A stretch of DNA of 64,000 nucleotides from Mimachlamys varia (lineage: Eukaryota > Mollusca > Bivalvia > Pectinida > Pectinidae), in NCBI GenBank assembly GCA_947623455.1, contig OX392538.1, positions 5,208,001 through 5,272,000 of the forward strand. Direction: 5' to 3'. Below are positions 10,877-20,932 of this stretch, in pieces (the first letter of the stretch is position 1; each line of letters starts with the position of its first letter). A model generated the notes under the pieces. The model was not told the DNA's origin, did not search any database, and saw only the letters and a program-made list of their open reading frames with translations. The translations under genes and the position numbers were made by a program.

Positions 10877-11439
10877 TTGTTTGCTGTTATTAGCTTACAT
10901 CTGTGACATCAAATCTGTGAAATTTTTTAATTGAACTATATTTGTCAAATGAGGTAAACAACATTTTTTAGTTAAATGGAATCTGCATGTGCTATATATA
11001 CGCTCTAAGATTGTATAATCAGAAAACTTTTTTTTAATTTGTACTAATGTGCAATATAGAAGTGTATCTTGTTTTTGTTACACATGGTATATATATACAC
11101 ATTTAATTAAATGTATTCATATGTGTATGAAAGGGGCTTTATCTTGAAGGGAACAAGACACAAGATCAAATGACTTTGTTCAGCTGATCTCTTCAATAAC
11201 AAAAAAAAACCCAAAACAAAATGTTGGTCTAATACATGTTTTACAATGCTTGTACACTGTATGCATTATTACTCTCTTAGGATCTATCATAAATGTTTTG
11301 ATTTTATTTTCTATGCAAAGGCCTTTATAATTTTCTGTACATGTACTAAGAATAAAATATTTATACCAGAATGGATTTTTTTTTAAACGCGTTTTTTTAA
11401 AAATTAATCCTGACAAGGAAACCTTGTTATACCTTCACC
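10877..11439. other. AT-rich spacer
   Basis: Nothing supported. A minus-strand frame at 11180-11416 is lysine- and phenylalanine-rich from poly-A/T runs and is rejected. Confidence 0.5.
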
Positions 11440-12565
11440 GTTTTTACAGGCAATCGTTCATATTATCACAAGAGGTCCCAGACGGATTTTGGCGCCTGCC
11501 ATAGACAATCTTCATTTGTTCTCTAAAAAATGGAAATTCCCTTATTTCACCTGTCTTTTCTTTGTATGTATGTATGTATATAATTCTGTGATATTTTCAT
11601 CTTACGAAAAGGGATCATGAATTGAAATATGGTATGGTAGATTGTGAGCTTAAACTCTTAAGATGGCTGTCGGTCTGTAATTTAGTTTTTCTGATCAGTT
11701 TCAAAAACATAAAAACACAACTACATATAACAGGACCAACGGGGACCTACATATGACTTTTGAGAAAGATCCAACAAGTACATAAACTAAACCAATAACA
11801 AATGTTCAATGTAAAAAAAAACGAGATGACCGGCTTACAGCCATTTTGTTTTTTCTGGTCAGTCCCAAGATCATAGGATCACAACAAGGCACCAAGTGAA
11901 TCTTCCATACGGAATTTGAAAACGATCAAACAAGTACTTCTGAAGAAATAGCGATAACAAATTTCTAATGTCAAAATCCAAGATGGCCGTCTGTCAGCCA
12001 TTTTGTGTTTTTTATTGGTCCCGAAGGCAAAAGTCCACAACAAGGCACCAAGGGTAACCTACATATCAAACTGGAGAAAAATCAATCTAAGTGCTTCTCA
12101 AGATATAGCGATAACACACTTTCAATGTCCAAATCCATGATTGCCGCCTCTCAGCCATTTTGTTTCTAGATTAGTCCTCAAATCAAAAGGGCACAAGAAG
12201 GCACCAAAGAGAACCTACGTATACATGTATTATGAAGATTTAAAAAGTCCCAAGATCATAGGAGCACCACAAGCACCAAGGGAAACTTCCATACGGAATT
12301 TGAGAACGATCAAACAAGTACTTCTCAAGATATAGCGATAAATAACTTTCAATTTCGAAATCCAAGATGGCCGTTTGTCAGCCATTTTCCTTTTTTGATT
12401 AGTCCTAGGCATCAAGAAGAACCTACATATGAAATATGATAGAGATTCCATCCAGATCCTTCCCCAAGAAATAACGATAATAAGAATTGTTTAAGGACGG
12501 ACCACAGACCAAGAACGCAGGGCGATGTGAATAGCCCAACATCATCAGATGATGGTGGGCTAAAA
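11440..12565 (+). mobile_element. Second pearl-like element, ~160-bp core repeats and terminal hairpin
   Basis: Diverged tandem units of about 157-163 bp carry the landmarks AAGATGGCCGTCTGTCAGCC, ATTTTGTTTTTT, CAACAAGGCACCAAG and TATAGCGATAACA. Landmark starts are at about 11661, 11824, 11981, 12137 and 12365; the last interval is longer because of a partial duplication near 12250. The right end has a relic of the ACGG-type microsatellite (GGACGGACCACAGACC, about 12494) and then an imperfect hairpin, AGCCCAACATCATC against GATGGTGGGCT, running straight into CTAA (about 12536-12566). A hairpin followed by CTRR is how Helitron-type elements end, which fits the Helentron relationship proposed for pearl elements. 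Frames at 12141-12451 are artefacts. Confidence 0.65.
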
Positions 12566-12684
12566 ACGTTAGGAACTTATTACAAATTTGGGGAAGTAGG
12601 AATGGAAAACAAGGAAATCAACTAGGTGTACGGTAAATATAAATGACGGATGAAATAAGGGGTATTATTGGAAGGTGATATTGT

Positions 12685-14134
12685 ATAAATAAACCAGAGA
12701 ATACTAAAGCGTTAAAAAATCATAATCCAAACTCAAAATCGATTAAACCAGGGGCAAAATATGAACAAAGGAAAGATTCACATGGAGACCCTTGCGAAAG
12801 TACAAGAGAATAAGACCAAGTGTTCCGGAAGAGTAAGCGTCTTCTGCTTCATCGACGACACCCGCCAGGTAAATCTTTGTCACATCCAGGTAAACATCAA
12901 GTTCTCAAAATGAGAACCGAGTATCATTGTCAATCGCAACAAGTAAACACACTAATGATCATTTAAAAAACGTCAACCTTTATATCACTTAAAGATACAG
13001 AATATTTCTCAAAGAAACGAAGATGGCGACCATAAAACTTGCCCATAGTTCTGATCAACCTGCATCTCTCGAATCCTTGTGTTGTTAGTTTGTTTGTCAG
13101 CAGTCGACATCGATCACGAAAACTGAATCAACTGCAACAAGTAAACACCATAGGTTGGAGAAGCAGGGATGTTACTAACAAGAAATGGAAAGTTAACGAT
13201 CTGAAAATTGAAATCATCACGTTTATCGTACAGCTTAGTAGTAAGCTGTCCATGTTGGTCGTAGTTTAAGTAGAGATCGAGGTATAAGCAGCTGACGTAG
13301 AAGAGTCTGTTGTGTCCATTATTTCAAGTTCAGAAGGGTATATACGACCGACGTGGTCAGCAAACTCCTTGTTGTTTATAGACGACACATCGTCAATATA
13401 TCTGAAAGTGAAATTAAATGATTTGGCAAGGTTTTTGTTACCTGTCCTGATTAGCTTCTCCACAAATTCAGCCTCGTATGAAAACAAAAACAAGTCAGCT
13501 AAGAAATGGGCACATTTTTTTCCCATGGGAATGCCAACAGTCTGCTGGAAAATCATTCCTCCGAACTCAACAAAAATGTTGTCGATCAGGAATTAAATCA
13601 TCCTTACTATATATTCTTCAGTATATTTCTTCTTAGCTTTTGTCGTGTTTTTGACAAAGTATGATCCAAGATAGCTCACTACCATATATTTGTATCGTCG
13701 TCCGCCTTTCTTGGAAAAGAAAGCTCTCATAACAAGAGATCGGAGACGTTCCTTCAATTTTGTATGAGGTATGGTAGTGTACAGGGTGGAATAATAAAAT
13801 GATTTGATCAAAAAGACATTGTTTTGGAAGGGGTGTTCAAGATTGATCAAAAGATCTTTCGAGTTTTTCAAAATCCACATCCCATTAATTCCACTTCTGT
13901 AGTATATAGTGTCACAATACGATTGAAGCCATGATGTTATGGTACTAAGAATTGTAGTAAGAAGTTTGATAATGGCTTGGTCGAGCAACTACATGTAACA
14001 GAGCCAACGATAAAACGTTGCTTATGAGGATCCTTGTGTAGTTTCGGTTTCCAATAAAGAAAAGGTAGGTCAGCATCTTGCTCTGCAGACACAACCACAT
14101 ACTTATCATGTAGATCGTTGAACATCGGGGTCAA
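12685..14134 (-). pseudogene. Decayed Penelope-like reverse transcriptase element (copy A)
   Basis: Read on the minus strand from 14134 down: a finger region (DKYVVVSAEQ, LPFLYWKPKLHK, then KQRFIVGS and STKPLS), the middle (LQSYCDT, GMWILKNSK, FYYSTLYTTIPHTKLKERLR at 13593-13960), and the palm (QQTVGIPMGKKC, ADLFLFSYEAEF, FRYIDDV at 13266-13556). After that come relics of the thumb (KLYDKRDDFNFQIVNF, then RLLTNKLTTQGFERCRLI) and a non-coding tail to 12685. The YIDDV box, GIPMG motif and LYWKPKLHK segment are those of Penelope-type RTs in molluscs; I saw no GIY-YIG endonuclease. The copy is dead: at least three frameshifts, stops near 13264 and 13132, and an internal deletion between the VVV and LPFLYW segments. 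Assignment to RT is firm. Assignment to the Penelope class is from family knowledge. Confidence 0.8.
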
Positions 14135-14304
14135 GAAATATCGACTTGTGTTTAGTTTTCATAGTTTTTAAAAAACTCTTTTATCTAAAAATAATGAAAT
14201 TTCTCAGATACAATATAAACCTTTGTAAATGATGGCATTCGAAAATTAAACAATGATTATGTGTCAGCTTAGAAATGAAGCAAGTAATTTGAACTATTTC
14301 TTGA
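14135..14304. other. Spacer between PLE and LINE fragments
   Basis: AT-rich, nothing recognised. Confidence 0.4.
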
Positions 14305-14706
14305 TCATTTGAGAGATTCCCAAATATGTTCTTGCAACCTCGGTGCTGAAACAGCAGGACACTATTTTTTAGTATGTCCATTATTCAACAATTAACGAGT
14401 TATACTCGGCTTATAAACCCAAATACCAACCATGATGATTTTAATATCAGCACCCTGTTACACGATGTCAGTATTGTGATGAGGATACAGATTCATTTTT
14501 ATTAAAATGTACATCAGAATATTTCATCGAAACGCAAATATTTGAATAACGTACATAACTACATTATTGTATTACCGGTAGGGGCTTGGAGATACGCTAT
14601 ACTCTTATTGCTTACTTACTGTTTATATATTGTAAATTAGTGTGTTATGTATGTGGGCTTATTGGCCGTAAGGCCTAAAGTAATAAAACAATTTGAATTT
14701 GAATAT
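14305..14706 (+). pseudogene. 3' end of a decayed LINE (C-terminal Zn-knuckle region and tail)
   Basis: A plus-strand frame reads RDSQICSCNLGAETAGHYFL, continuing VCPLFNN and then a stop where a codon for Q would be expected, and later NPNTNHDDFNISTLL. The pattern C-x-C…GAET…H(Y/F)FLVCPLF is the C-terminal zinc-knuckle-like region downstream of the RT in many invertebrate LINEs. It is followed by a 3' UTR ending TAAGGCCTAAAGTAATAAAA and a repeated TTTGAA tail (about 14672-14706), as is typical for these elements. Only the last ~400 bp remain (5' truncation), with at least one nonsense change. Confidence 0.6.
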
Positions 14707-14830
14707 ATTGAGCATATCATTGATTGTAGCATACCGAAGGTGTATGGAGAAGGCTTATATAGGCTTGCCTGATGCCTAATCCTTTTGCTTTTTGTTGAAA
14801 TAGTAATAACAATATATTGAAATGAAAAAA
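14707..14830 (+). repeat. LINE-like 3' tail
   Basis: GGCTTATATAGGCTTGCCTG, then ATGCCTAATCCTTTTG, then a TTGAAATGAAAAA tail. The same layout (GGACTTAAATAGGCTATGCC, TGTCCGATCCTTTTG, ATGAAATGAAATG) occurs at 47612-47690, so both are ends of one non-LTR family. Confidence 0.5.
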
Positions 14831-15689
14831 AAACGGTTCGGTATTCTTTAATTTATTTTCGATCAACACGCAACTTTGAAAAACAGTGTAACATCTATAT
14901 TAACTTGCCGTTTGATATTTACTGCATCAGTGAAGTTGGCCAGCCATGCGCACATTTTCTTTTTCACGCTACTTGCACCAGTGGTGTAATGTTTCTGATA
15001 GCCGGTCACCATTCATTAATATAGGAAAAATAAATACCACTTTGAAAGAGAATGGATTTTATTTCCATTAACACTGCTCAAGGATACATAGCATAGGTGT
15101 AGCATTCATGCAAAAAGCATTGCTGAAAGATGTTACTTCCGTTCTTAAAAACTGTCTAAACAAGCCAAAACATTTCAGTCGTATTGCAGGATTCATGAGG
15201 CGCAACTTAATTTTGGATACCATCTTTTCCCGTTTCTTTCTCCGCAACAGTTTACCTCCCTGGACATTGCCTCAGCTTTGGTCATCAATTGAGTTGTCGC
15301 CTCTGTTCAGAACTTAATGGTTTCTGTCTCCTGGCCGAGACCAAGTGAAGGATATGAAATTGGTAGTTATGGTTTCCTGTTCAACGTGTAGTTCACCAGT
15401 TGTAGTCGGTATGTGAACGGATGATATGCTCCGCTAGGTTTAATCGATATGGTATTTCAGTGAGATAGCACTATAAAGTCAGCGTCAGATCCGAGCTATT
15501 GCAAGGAGGCAAGTACACCAACATATCATGTGTCGGGCATCCTTACACACATACAAGCATACACAACACAATATCTGTTCCATTTTCCTATAATAAATAA
15601 ACATGGATGTGTCCTACATATTTGATTCATTAGGGGTCAACAGAAACATCTTAGAATTACAAGTGGTATCAAGTAGTTGAATAGATAGA
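14831..15689. other. Spacer without a supported gene
   Basis: A 69-codon frame at 15108-15317 (+) has no recognisable domain. Otherwise nothing stands out. Confidence 0.4.
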
Positions 15690-15855
15690 GGTTACACAAC
15701 GAGTGGTTGTTGGATATGGAATTTATTTCACTCGAGTTAATTATTTTTTAAAAGTTACAAAAGACACGAGCTTTAGCGAGTGTCTTTTGTAACTTAAAAA
15801 AAAAATTAACGAGAGTGAAATAAATTCCATATCCAATAACCACGAGTCGTGTGAC
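15690..15855. mobile_element. Foldback element, ~75-bp arms
   Basis: An almost perfect inverted repeat. The left arm (15690-15768) contains GAGTGGTTGTTGGATATGGA, ATTTATTTCACTCG and AGTTACAAAAGACAC. The right arm (15778-15855) is its reverse complement: GTGTCTTTTGTAACTT, GAGTGAAATAAATTCCATAT, CCAATAACCAC. The loop, GAGCTTTAGCGA, is itself partly palindromic. It encodes nothing. It would form a long stable hairpin in RNA or single-stranded DNA, and looks like a recently inserted palindromic MITE. Confidence 0.85.
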
Positions 15856-15859
15856 CTGT

Positions 15860-16132
15860 TTCTACCACAATATTAAATCGGCAGTGTCAGTGTTGATTTT
15901 TGGAGTGAACCGCGGACTATTTGCGCGAAAACGCATCATCTCGCATATATTCCCGCCAAGTTGTGACGTCGTCAACAATCGTGATGTCAGGTCAAAGTTC
16001 AACTTCTCAACCAATCAAAAGTCCAGAAGGTCATATTCCACTAGTGGAATATAACATATATTTATCCAACAGCAAGCACGTTTATCCAATGGTCTGAGAG
16101 TGGAATAACACGGGGTATTGTGGTAGAAATGT
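15860..16132. mobile_element. MITE with 14-bp terminal inverted repeats
   Basis: TTTCTACCACAATA at the left (about 15861) is matched by TATTGTGGTAGAAA at the right (about 16117-16130). The ~270-bp interior has no coding capacity. It contains a perfect 20-bp palindrome (ATATTCCACTAGTGGAATAT, about 16031-16050) and a TGACGTC CRE-like site (about 15963). It abuts the foldback element at 15690-15855, so the two may be parts of one composite insertion. Confidence 0.6.
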
Positions 16133-16780
16133 ATTTTCTACATTACTTGCTATTCATATCAAATTAAATACTTTTTCTCTAATGCCTTTCAACAATTACG
16201 ATTCTGTTTTACAACCAACAAGTACGTTACGGTCCTATGTATGCACCATGATAAGGCATGTGGCGGAAATAGCCTCTATCTGATCAGATGGTAATATCTC
16301 AAAATTATACCGATCAATCAACTCAGACAATGTCAACATTCGTCCAACGTATTGTGAGTCCTGGAGTGATGCCACGATAAGTCTAGCCTAGATTGGTTGT
16401 CACTTTCATTTGACAGATGTGAAATTGATTAAACATCGGAATGAATTATCAACCCATTACAATCGGTCAATTAAGGAAATATTCCTAGGTGAGAATGTGG
16501 CCTTCACTCTGTGATTCAATAAAAACCACATGATTGATTACATTGTATCCCGCACAAGTCGAGGTAGGTAGATTAGCATTGGAATGATATATGTGTTATT
16601 AATCGGGTTGCAATAAATACATATATACATAACATTTCTGCTCAATCAAAATCGTCTGGATTTGACTACTATCGTTATTCTTTCGTACTAATTTTGTCTT
16701 ACAAACATATTGTATGTTCTCACCGTCGACTCGCATCATCCCATCACGTTATCTTTCCACTCGTACTCAAAGGTTGGCCG
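16133..16780. other. Spacer without recognised features
   Basis: No gene, RNA or repeat recognised. Confidence 0.4.
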
Positions 16781-16784
16781 AATG

Positions 16785-16812
16785 CCCCCACCCCACCCCC
16801 ACCCCCACCCAC
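16785..16812 (-). other. G-quadruplex / i-motif sequence
   Basis: Five or six runs of three to five C are separated by single A. The minus strand reads as GGG-T-GGGGG-T-GGGGG-T-GGGG-T-GGGGG, a textbook G-quadruplex pattern with one-base loops. It lies about 60 bp from a PLE tail. Confidence 0.7.
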
Positions 16813-16864
16813 CACTGAGAATAAGCAGTAGATGCACTAGTGGTGTCGTTTGATTGTACAGTAA

Positions 16865-17118
16865 AATCTGAGGATACCAAAGTGTCAGCAAAACCATAAT
16901 CCGAAATCAAAGTCGATTAAACTAGAGGCAAAATATGAACAAAAGAAAGGTTTACATGGAAACTCTGGAAAAAGAACAAGAGAATACCACCAGCGTATTC
17001 TGCTTCAGCGATGACAACCGGTATGTTAATCTTGGTCAAATCATAATAAACATCAATCGCTAAAATGAAAACCAAATGAGTCACCATTGTCATCTTAGTT
17101 TCAACAACTCGGGACACT
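16865..17118 (-). mobile_element. PLE tail fragment (minus orientation)
   Basis: Matches the 12.7-kb copy from its terminal AACCATAATCCGAAATCAAA through GGCAAAATATGAACAAA to the AAAATGAAAACC block. The minus-strand translation keeps the conserved end FHVNLSFVHILPLV. It is truncated before the RT. Confidence 0.75.
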
Positions 17119-17189
17119 TTAGGATGTTTTTTTACCCTAGAGGGACAGGACAGCTGTATATTACAGAGACATTATTTTTTATGGATTTT

Positions 17190-17265
17190 TAAAATGTCTT
17201 CGATGAAGCATAATACGATTACTCTTCCGGAAGACCTGGTCTTATTCATCACATGGAGTTGAAAA
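17190..17265 (+). mobile_element. Short PLE tail fragment (plus orientation)
   Basis: TTCGATGAAGCATAATACGA, CTCTTCCGGAAGACCTGGTC, TTATTC: the core of the tail in the orientation opposite to the neighbouring fragment at 16865-17118, from which it is separated by only ~70 bp. Confidence 0.7.
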
Positions 17266-17280
17266 CGACATTGACTCGTT

Positions 17281-17388
17281 GCTAAGGCCGTATTGCCACG
17301 GATAATAATTTGTGAACTGCTTTGAGACAGCCTTTAAGGTCGTAATAAAGCGGTATATAAGAACTCCGAATTATTATTATTATTTTGG
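17281..17388 (+). repeat. L2/CR1-like retroelement 3' tail
   Basis: CTGCTTTGAGACAGCCTTTA followed by AAAGCGGTATATAAGAACTC and an (ATT)n tail. The arrangement 'CTTTGAGAC…AAAGCG(C/G)TATATAA…(ATT)n' is characteristic of L2/CR1-type LINE ends and of SINEs that borrow them. No coding part remains. Confidence 0.55.
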
Positions 17389-17667
17389 TTAATTACATCC
17401 TTGCTGTTTGCCGACTTTTCCCGTGTGTCTCCAGCACAGTAAACGTAATGTACGACGGACAGCAGGAACGATATAAAAGTGGTAGGAATTCAAAGTGCAA
17501 GTATTGTTAATTGGGCAGCTAGTCAGTTTTTGTCTCTTCAATTTGAACTACAGGATGCAGCTTAAAAATATCCACGGCTGAAGGGGCTAGTCCATCAAAC
17601 CCTCACTTAAGAGGACTTGTTTGGCTGCAGACGTATTGATCTTTTGCCATGATTTGTCTACATCTGC

Positions 17668-19680
17668 ATTGTTTGGGTTTGGGTCGGGTTTTACGTCCTA
17701 TTACCAGCTTTTTTAGGGGACGTACCAGAGTAACCAGAGAAAAAAAATCACCGACCACGGCCAGTACCCTACAACTACCACACGTATGCTTCACATCCGC
17801 CACCACTGACTCAGTGATGGAGGGCTAGAAGTAGCAGGATGTCAGACACCTAAACCACCTGGCCGCCGTGACCCAGTGATGGAGAGCTAGTAGTAGCAGA
17901 ATGTCAGACTCCTAAACCACCTGGCCGCCGTGACCCAGTGGTGGAGAGCTAGTAGTAGCATAATGTCAGACTCCTAAACCACCTGGCCGCCGTGACCCAG
18001 TGGTGGGGAGCTAGTAGTAGCAGAATGTCAGACTCCTAAACCACCTGGCCGCCGTGACCCAGTGGTGGAGAGCTAGTAGTAGCATAATGTCAGACTCCTA
18101 AACCACCTGGCCGCCGTGACCCAGTGGTGGGGAGCTAGTAGTAGCAGAATGTCAGACTCCTAAACCACCTGGCCGCCGTGACCCAGTGGTGGAGAGCTAG
18201 TAGTAGCATAATGTCAGACTCCTAAACCACCTGGCCGCCGTGACCCAGTGGTGGGGAGCTAGTAGTAGCAGAATGTCAGACTCCTAAACCACCTGGCCGC
18301 CGTGACCCAGTGGTGGAGAGCTAGTAGTAGCATAATGTCAGACTCCTAAACCACCTGGCCGCCGTGACCCAGTGGTGGGGAGCTAGTAGTAGCAGAATGT
18401 CAGACTCCTAAACCACCTGGCCGCCGTGACCCAGTGGTGGAGAGCTAGTAGTAGCAGAATGTCAGACTCCTAAACCACCTGGCCGCCGTGACCCATTGGT
18501 GGAGAGCTAGTAGTAGCAGAATGTCAGACACCTAAACCACCTGGCCGCCGTGACCCAGTGATAGAGGGCTAGTAGTAGCAGAATGTCAGACTCCTAAACC
18601 ACCTGGCCGCCGTGACCCAGTGATGGAGGGCTAGAAGTAGCAGGATGTCAGACTCCTAAACCACTTGGCCACCACAACCCAGTGGTGGAGGGCTAGTAGT
18701 AGCAGAGTGTCAGACACCTAAACCACCTGGCCACCACAACCCAGTGGTGGAGGGCTAGTAGTAGCAGGGTGTCAGACTCCTAAACCACCTGGCCGCCATG
18801 ACCCAGTGGTGGAAGGCTAGTAGTAGCAGAATGTCAGACTCCTAAACCACCTGGCCGCCGTGACCCAGTGATGGAGGGCTAGAAGTAGCAGGATGTCAGA
18901 CTCCTAAACCACTTGGCCACCACAACCCAGTGGTGGAGGGCTAGTAGTAGCAGGGTGTCAGACACCTAAACCACCTGGCCACCACAACCCAGTGGTGGAG
19001 GGCTAGTAGTAGCAGGGTGTCAGACACCTAAACCACCTGGCCACCACAACCCAGTGGTGGAGGGCTAGTAGTAGCAGGGTGTCAGACTCCTAAACCACCT
19101 GGCCGCCATGACCCAGTGGTGGAAGGCTAGTAGTAGCAGAATGTCAGACTCCTAAACCACCTGGCCGCCGTGACTCAGTGGTCGAGAGCTAGTAGTAGCA
19201 GAATGTCAGACTCCTAAGTCAACTGGCCGCCGTGACCCAGTGGTGGAGGGCTAGAAGTAGCAGGATGTCAGACTCCTAAACCACCTGGCCGCCGTGACCC
19301 AGTGGTGGAAGGCTAGTAGTAGCAGAATGTCAGACTCCTAAACCACCTGGCCGCCGTGACCCAGTGGTGGAGAGCTAGTAGTAGCAGAATGTCAGACTCC
19401 TAAACCACCTGGCCGCCGTGACCCAGTGGTGGAAGGCTAGTAGTAGCAGAATGTCAGACTCCTAAACCACCTGGCCGCCGTGACCCAGTGGTGGAGAGCT
19501 AGTAGTAGCAGAATGTCAGACTCCTAAGTCAACTGGCCGCCGTGACCCAGTGGTGGAGGGCTAGTAGTAGCAGAATGTCAGACACCTGAACCACTTGGCC
19601 GCCGTGACCCAGTGGTAGAAGGCTAGTAGTACCAGGATGTCAGACTCCTAAACCACCTGGACGCCGCGGCCCCTATACTA
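17668..19680 (-). mobile_element. tRNA-derived SINE with a hugely expanded head
   Basis: Read on the minus strand from 19680: the head begins GGGGCCGCGGCGTCCAGGTG and then GTTTAGGAGTCTGACATCC, closely resembling the tRNA-like 5' region (A-box) of bivalve SINEs. The body is present once at the other end: GGGTACTGGCCGTGGTCGGT, a T-run with TCTCTGGTTACTCTGG (about 17715-17750), then GGTAATAGGACGTAAAACCC and a short A/C-rich tail CCCAAACCCAAAC (about 17670). Between head and body, the 62-bp segment carrying the A-box is repeated about 30 times (17803-19670). The B-box position (about 17785-17800) is degraded. The SINE class is from my recollection of common bivalve SINEs; the head/body order is seen directly. 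Confidence 0.7.
17803..19670. repeat. 62-bp minisatellite (~30 copies) of SINE-head sequence
   Basis: Period 62 bp, confirmed by GGCCGCCGTG at 17861, 17923 and 17985. The unit contains AGCTAGTAGTAGCAGAATGT, CAGACTCCTAAACCACCTGG and CCGCCGTGACCCAGTGGTGG. From about 17939 to 18430 the units alternate strictly between GTGGAGAG…CATAATG and GTGGGGAG…CAGAATG, giving a 124-bp dimeric higher-order repeat. Later units are a mixture with GCCACCACAACCC variants. The array is GC-rich in AT-rich surroundings, contains no coding frame, and lies wholly within the SINE at 17668-19680. Confidence 0.95.
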
Positions 19681-20320
19681 CTTTGAGGTGTACTCTTATT
19701 CGTTCAGGGTACAATACCAGTTTCTGTCAGACTGGAACAGGTTCATTTGTATCCACAGTATCCAAAAGCATAATAGTCAGATATTCGTACCACACAATTA
19801 GATACTGGTACATGTCTTGTTTGGTAGGCGTTAAGGATATGATTTTTTAAAAGTAATATACATTACATATATCACATATGCATCACATATTTTCCATAGG
19901 TTAATCCGAAAACTTAGATGTCTTAGATGAAAATATGGAAAATCAATCTGCTGCCGTAATGTCGCGTCTGTATGATTAACGTGGATATTTTTCAGTTGGC
20001 GATGATCAGTACTTTTCCGGATTGACTGTGACGAGTTTTATACGTCCGTTATATCGCGTCAGTATTATGTCATTTATATTTAGATACACTTGCATAAGTA
20101 TACAAACGTCTTGAAATAAACCCCGATTTACATGTACTATCCGTTCTTTTTACATAACGGAAACTCAATAATTCTATCTACGCAATGCTATGCCAGCATC
20201 GAGATCTTCATGAAAATCCAGTTAATGTCAAAGTTTGAAGGTATTTTATTCTGACACGTTGCTCAATATCTACAGTAACTGCTATGCAATAAATCTTTAT
20301 ACGTACCCTAGGGACTTAGA
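19681..20320. other. Spacer without recognised features
   Basis: AT-rich, no gene or repeat recognised. Confidence 0.4.
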
Positions 20321-20357
20321 CTGTCCAGAACACACGGTGTGTTGTCATTCTGGACAG
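20321..20357. other. Nested hairpin
   Basis: CTGTCCAGAA and TTCTGGACAG are a perfect 10-bp inverted repeat, and the loop begins with ACACACGGTGTGT, a second palindrome. It could be the centre of a decayed MITE. No function is assigned. Confidence 0.6.
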
Positions 20358-20514
20358 ATAAATCTGGTCTCTAGTGTTAGAATATCACCATCGTGCACAT
20401 AAAATTAGAGTCTGTTGGTACTTGTTTATTATATGTATATAACTATTTGCTTACTGTTATTCTTAATCTTCAGAGCTTAAAACATATACAATACATTCTA
20501 AGAATGTAATATGT

Positions 20515-20932
20515 ATATGTCAACAAAACCAAAATCCGAACTCAAAATCGATTAAACCATGGGCAAAATAAGAACAGAGGAAAGATCCGCATTACGACCC
20601 CTGTAAAAGTAGAAGATAATAAGATCTGGTGTTCCGGAATAGTAAACGACTTCTGCTTCATCGACGACTACCGCCATATTCATATTGGTAAAATCCAGGT
20701 TAGCATCAAGTTTTCGAAATGAGAATCGAGTCATCATTGTCAACACAACAAGTAAACATACTAATGAGTATACTCAAAAACGTCAATCACAGAAAGATAC
20801 AAAATATTTCTCAATATGACCAAGATGACGACCATTAAACTCGCCCATAGTTCTTATCAACCTGCATTTCTCGAAGCCCTGTATTGTTAATTTGTTTGTA
20901 AGCAGTCGACATCGATCAGGAAAATCACGAAA
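20515..20932 (-). mobile_element. PLE 3' fragment with tail (minus orientation)
   Basis: Contains the tail (AAAATCCGAACTCAAAATCG, GGGCAAAATAAGAACAGAGG) and extends into the thumb-coding relic (TTGTTTGTAAGCAGTCGACA). The minus-strand translation retains VVVDEAE and, at its end, LSSVLILPMV, showing the same frame as other copies but with more substitutions. Confidence 0.75.

Noticed and set aside
11180..11416. Minus-strand 78-codon frame
   Set aside because: Driven by A/T homopolymers, with no domain and no splice or start context.
12141..12451. Overlapping frames on both strands
   Set aside because: They lie in diverged core repeats of the second pearl-like element. The equivalent frames in other units are broken.
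12536..12566. Second hammerhead ribozyme
   Set aside because: CTGATGA occurs on the minus strand, but no GAAA core or matching stem follows. It is the terminal hairpin of the pearl-like element.
15851..16054. 67-codon plus-strand frame
   Set aside because: It lies inside the TIR-bounded MITE, and its end runs into the 20-bp palindrome. No coding support.
17603..17806. 67-codon minus-strand frame as a gene
   Set aside because: It falls within the SINE body at 17668-17800 and its flank.
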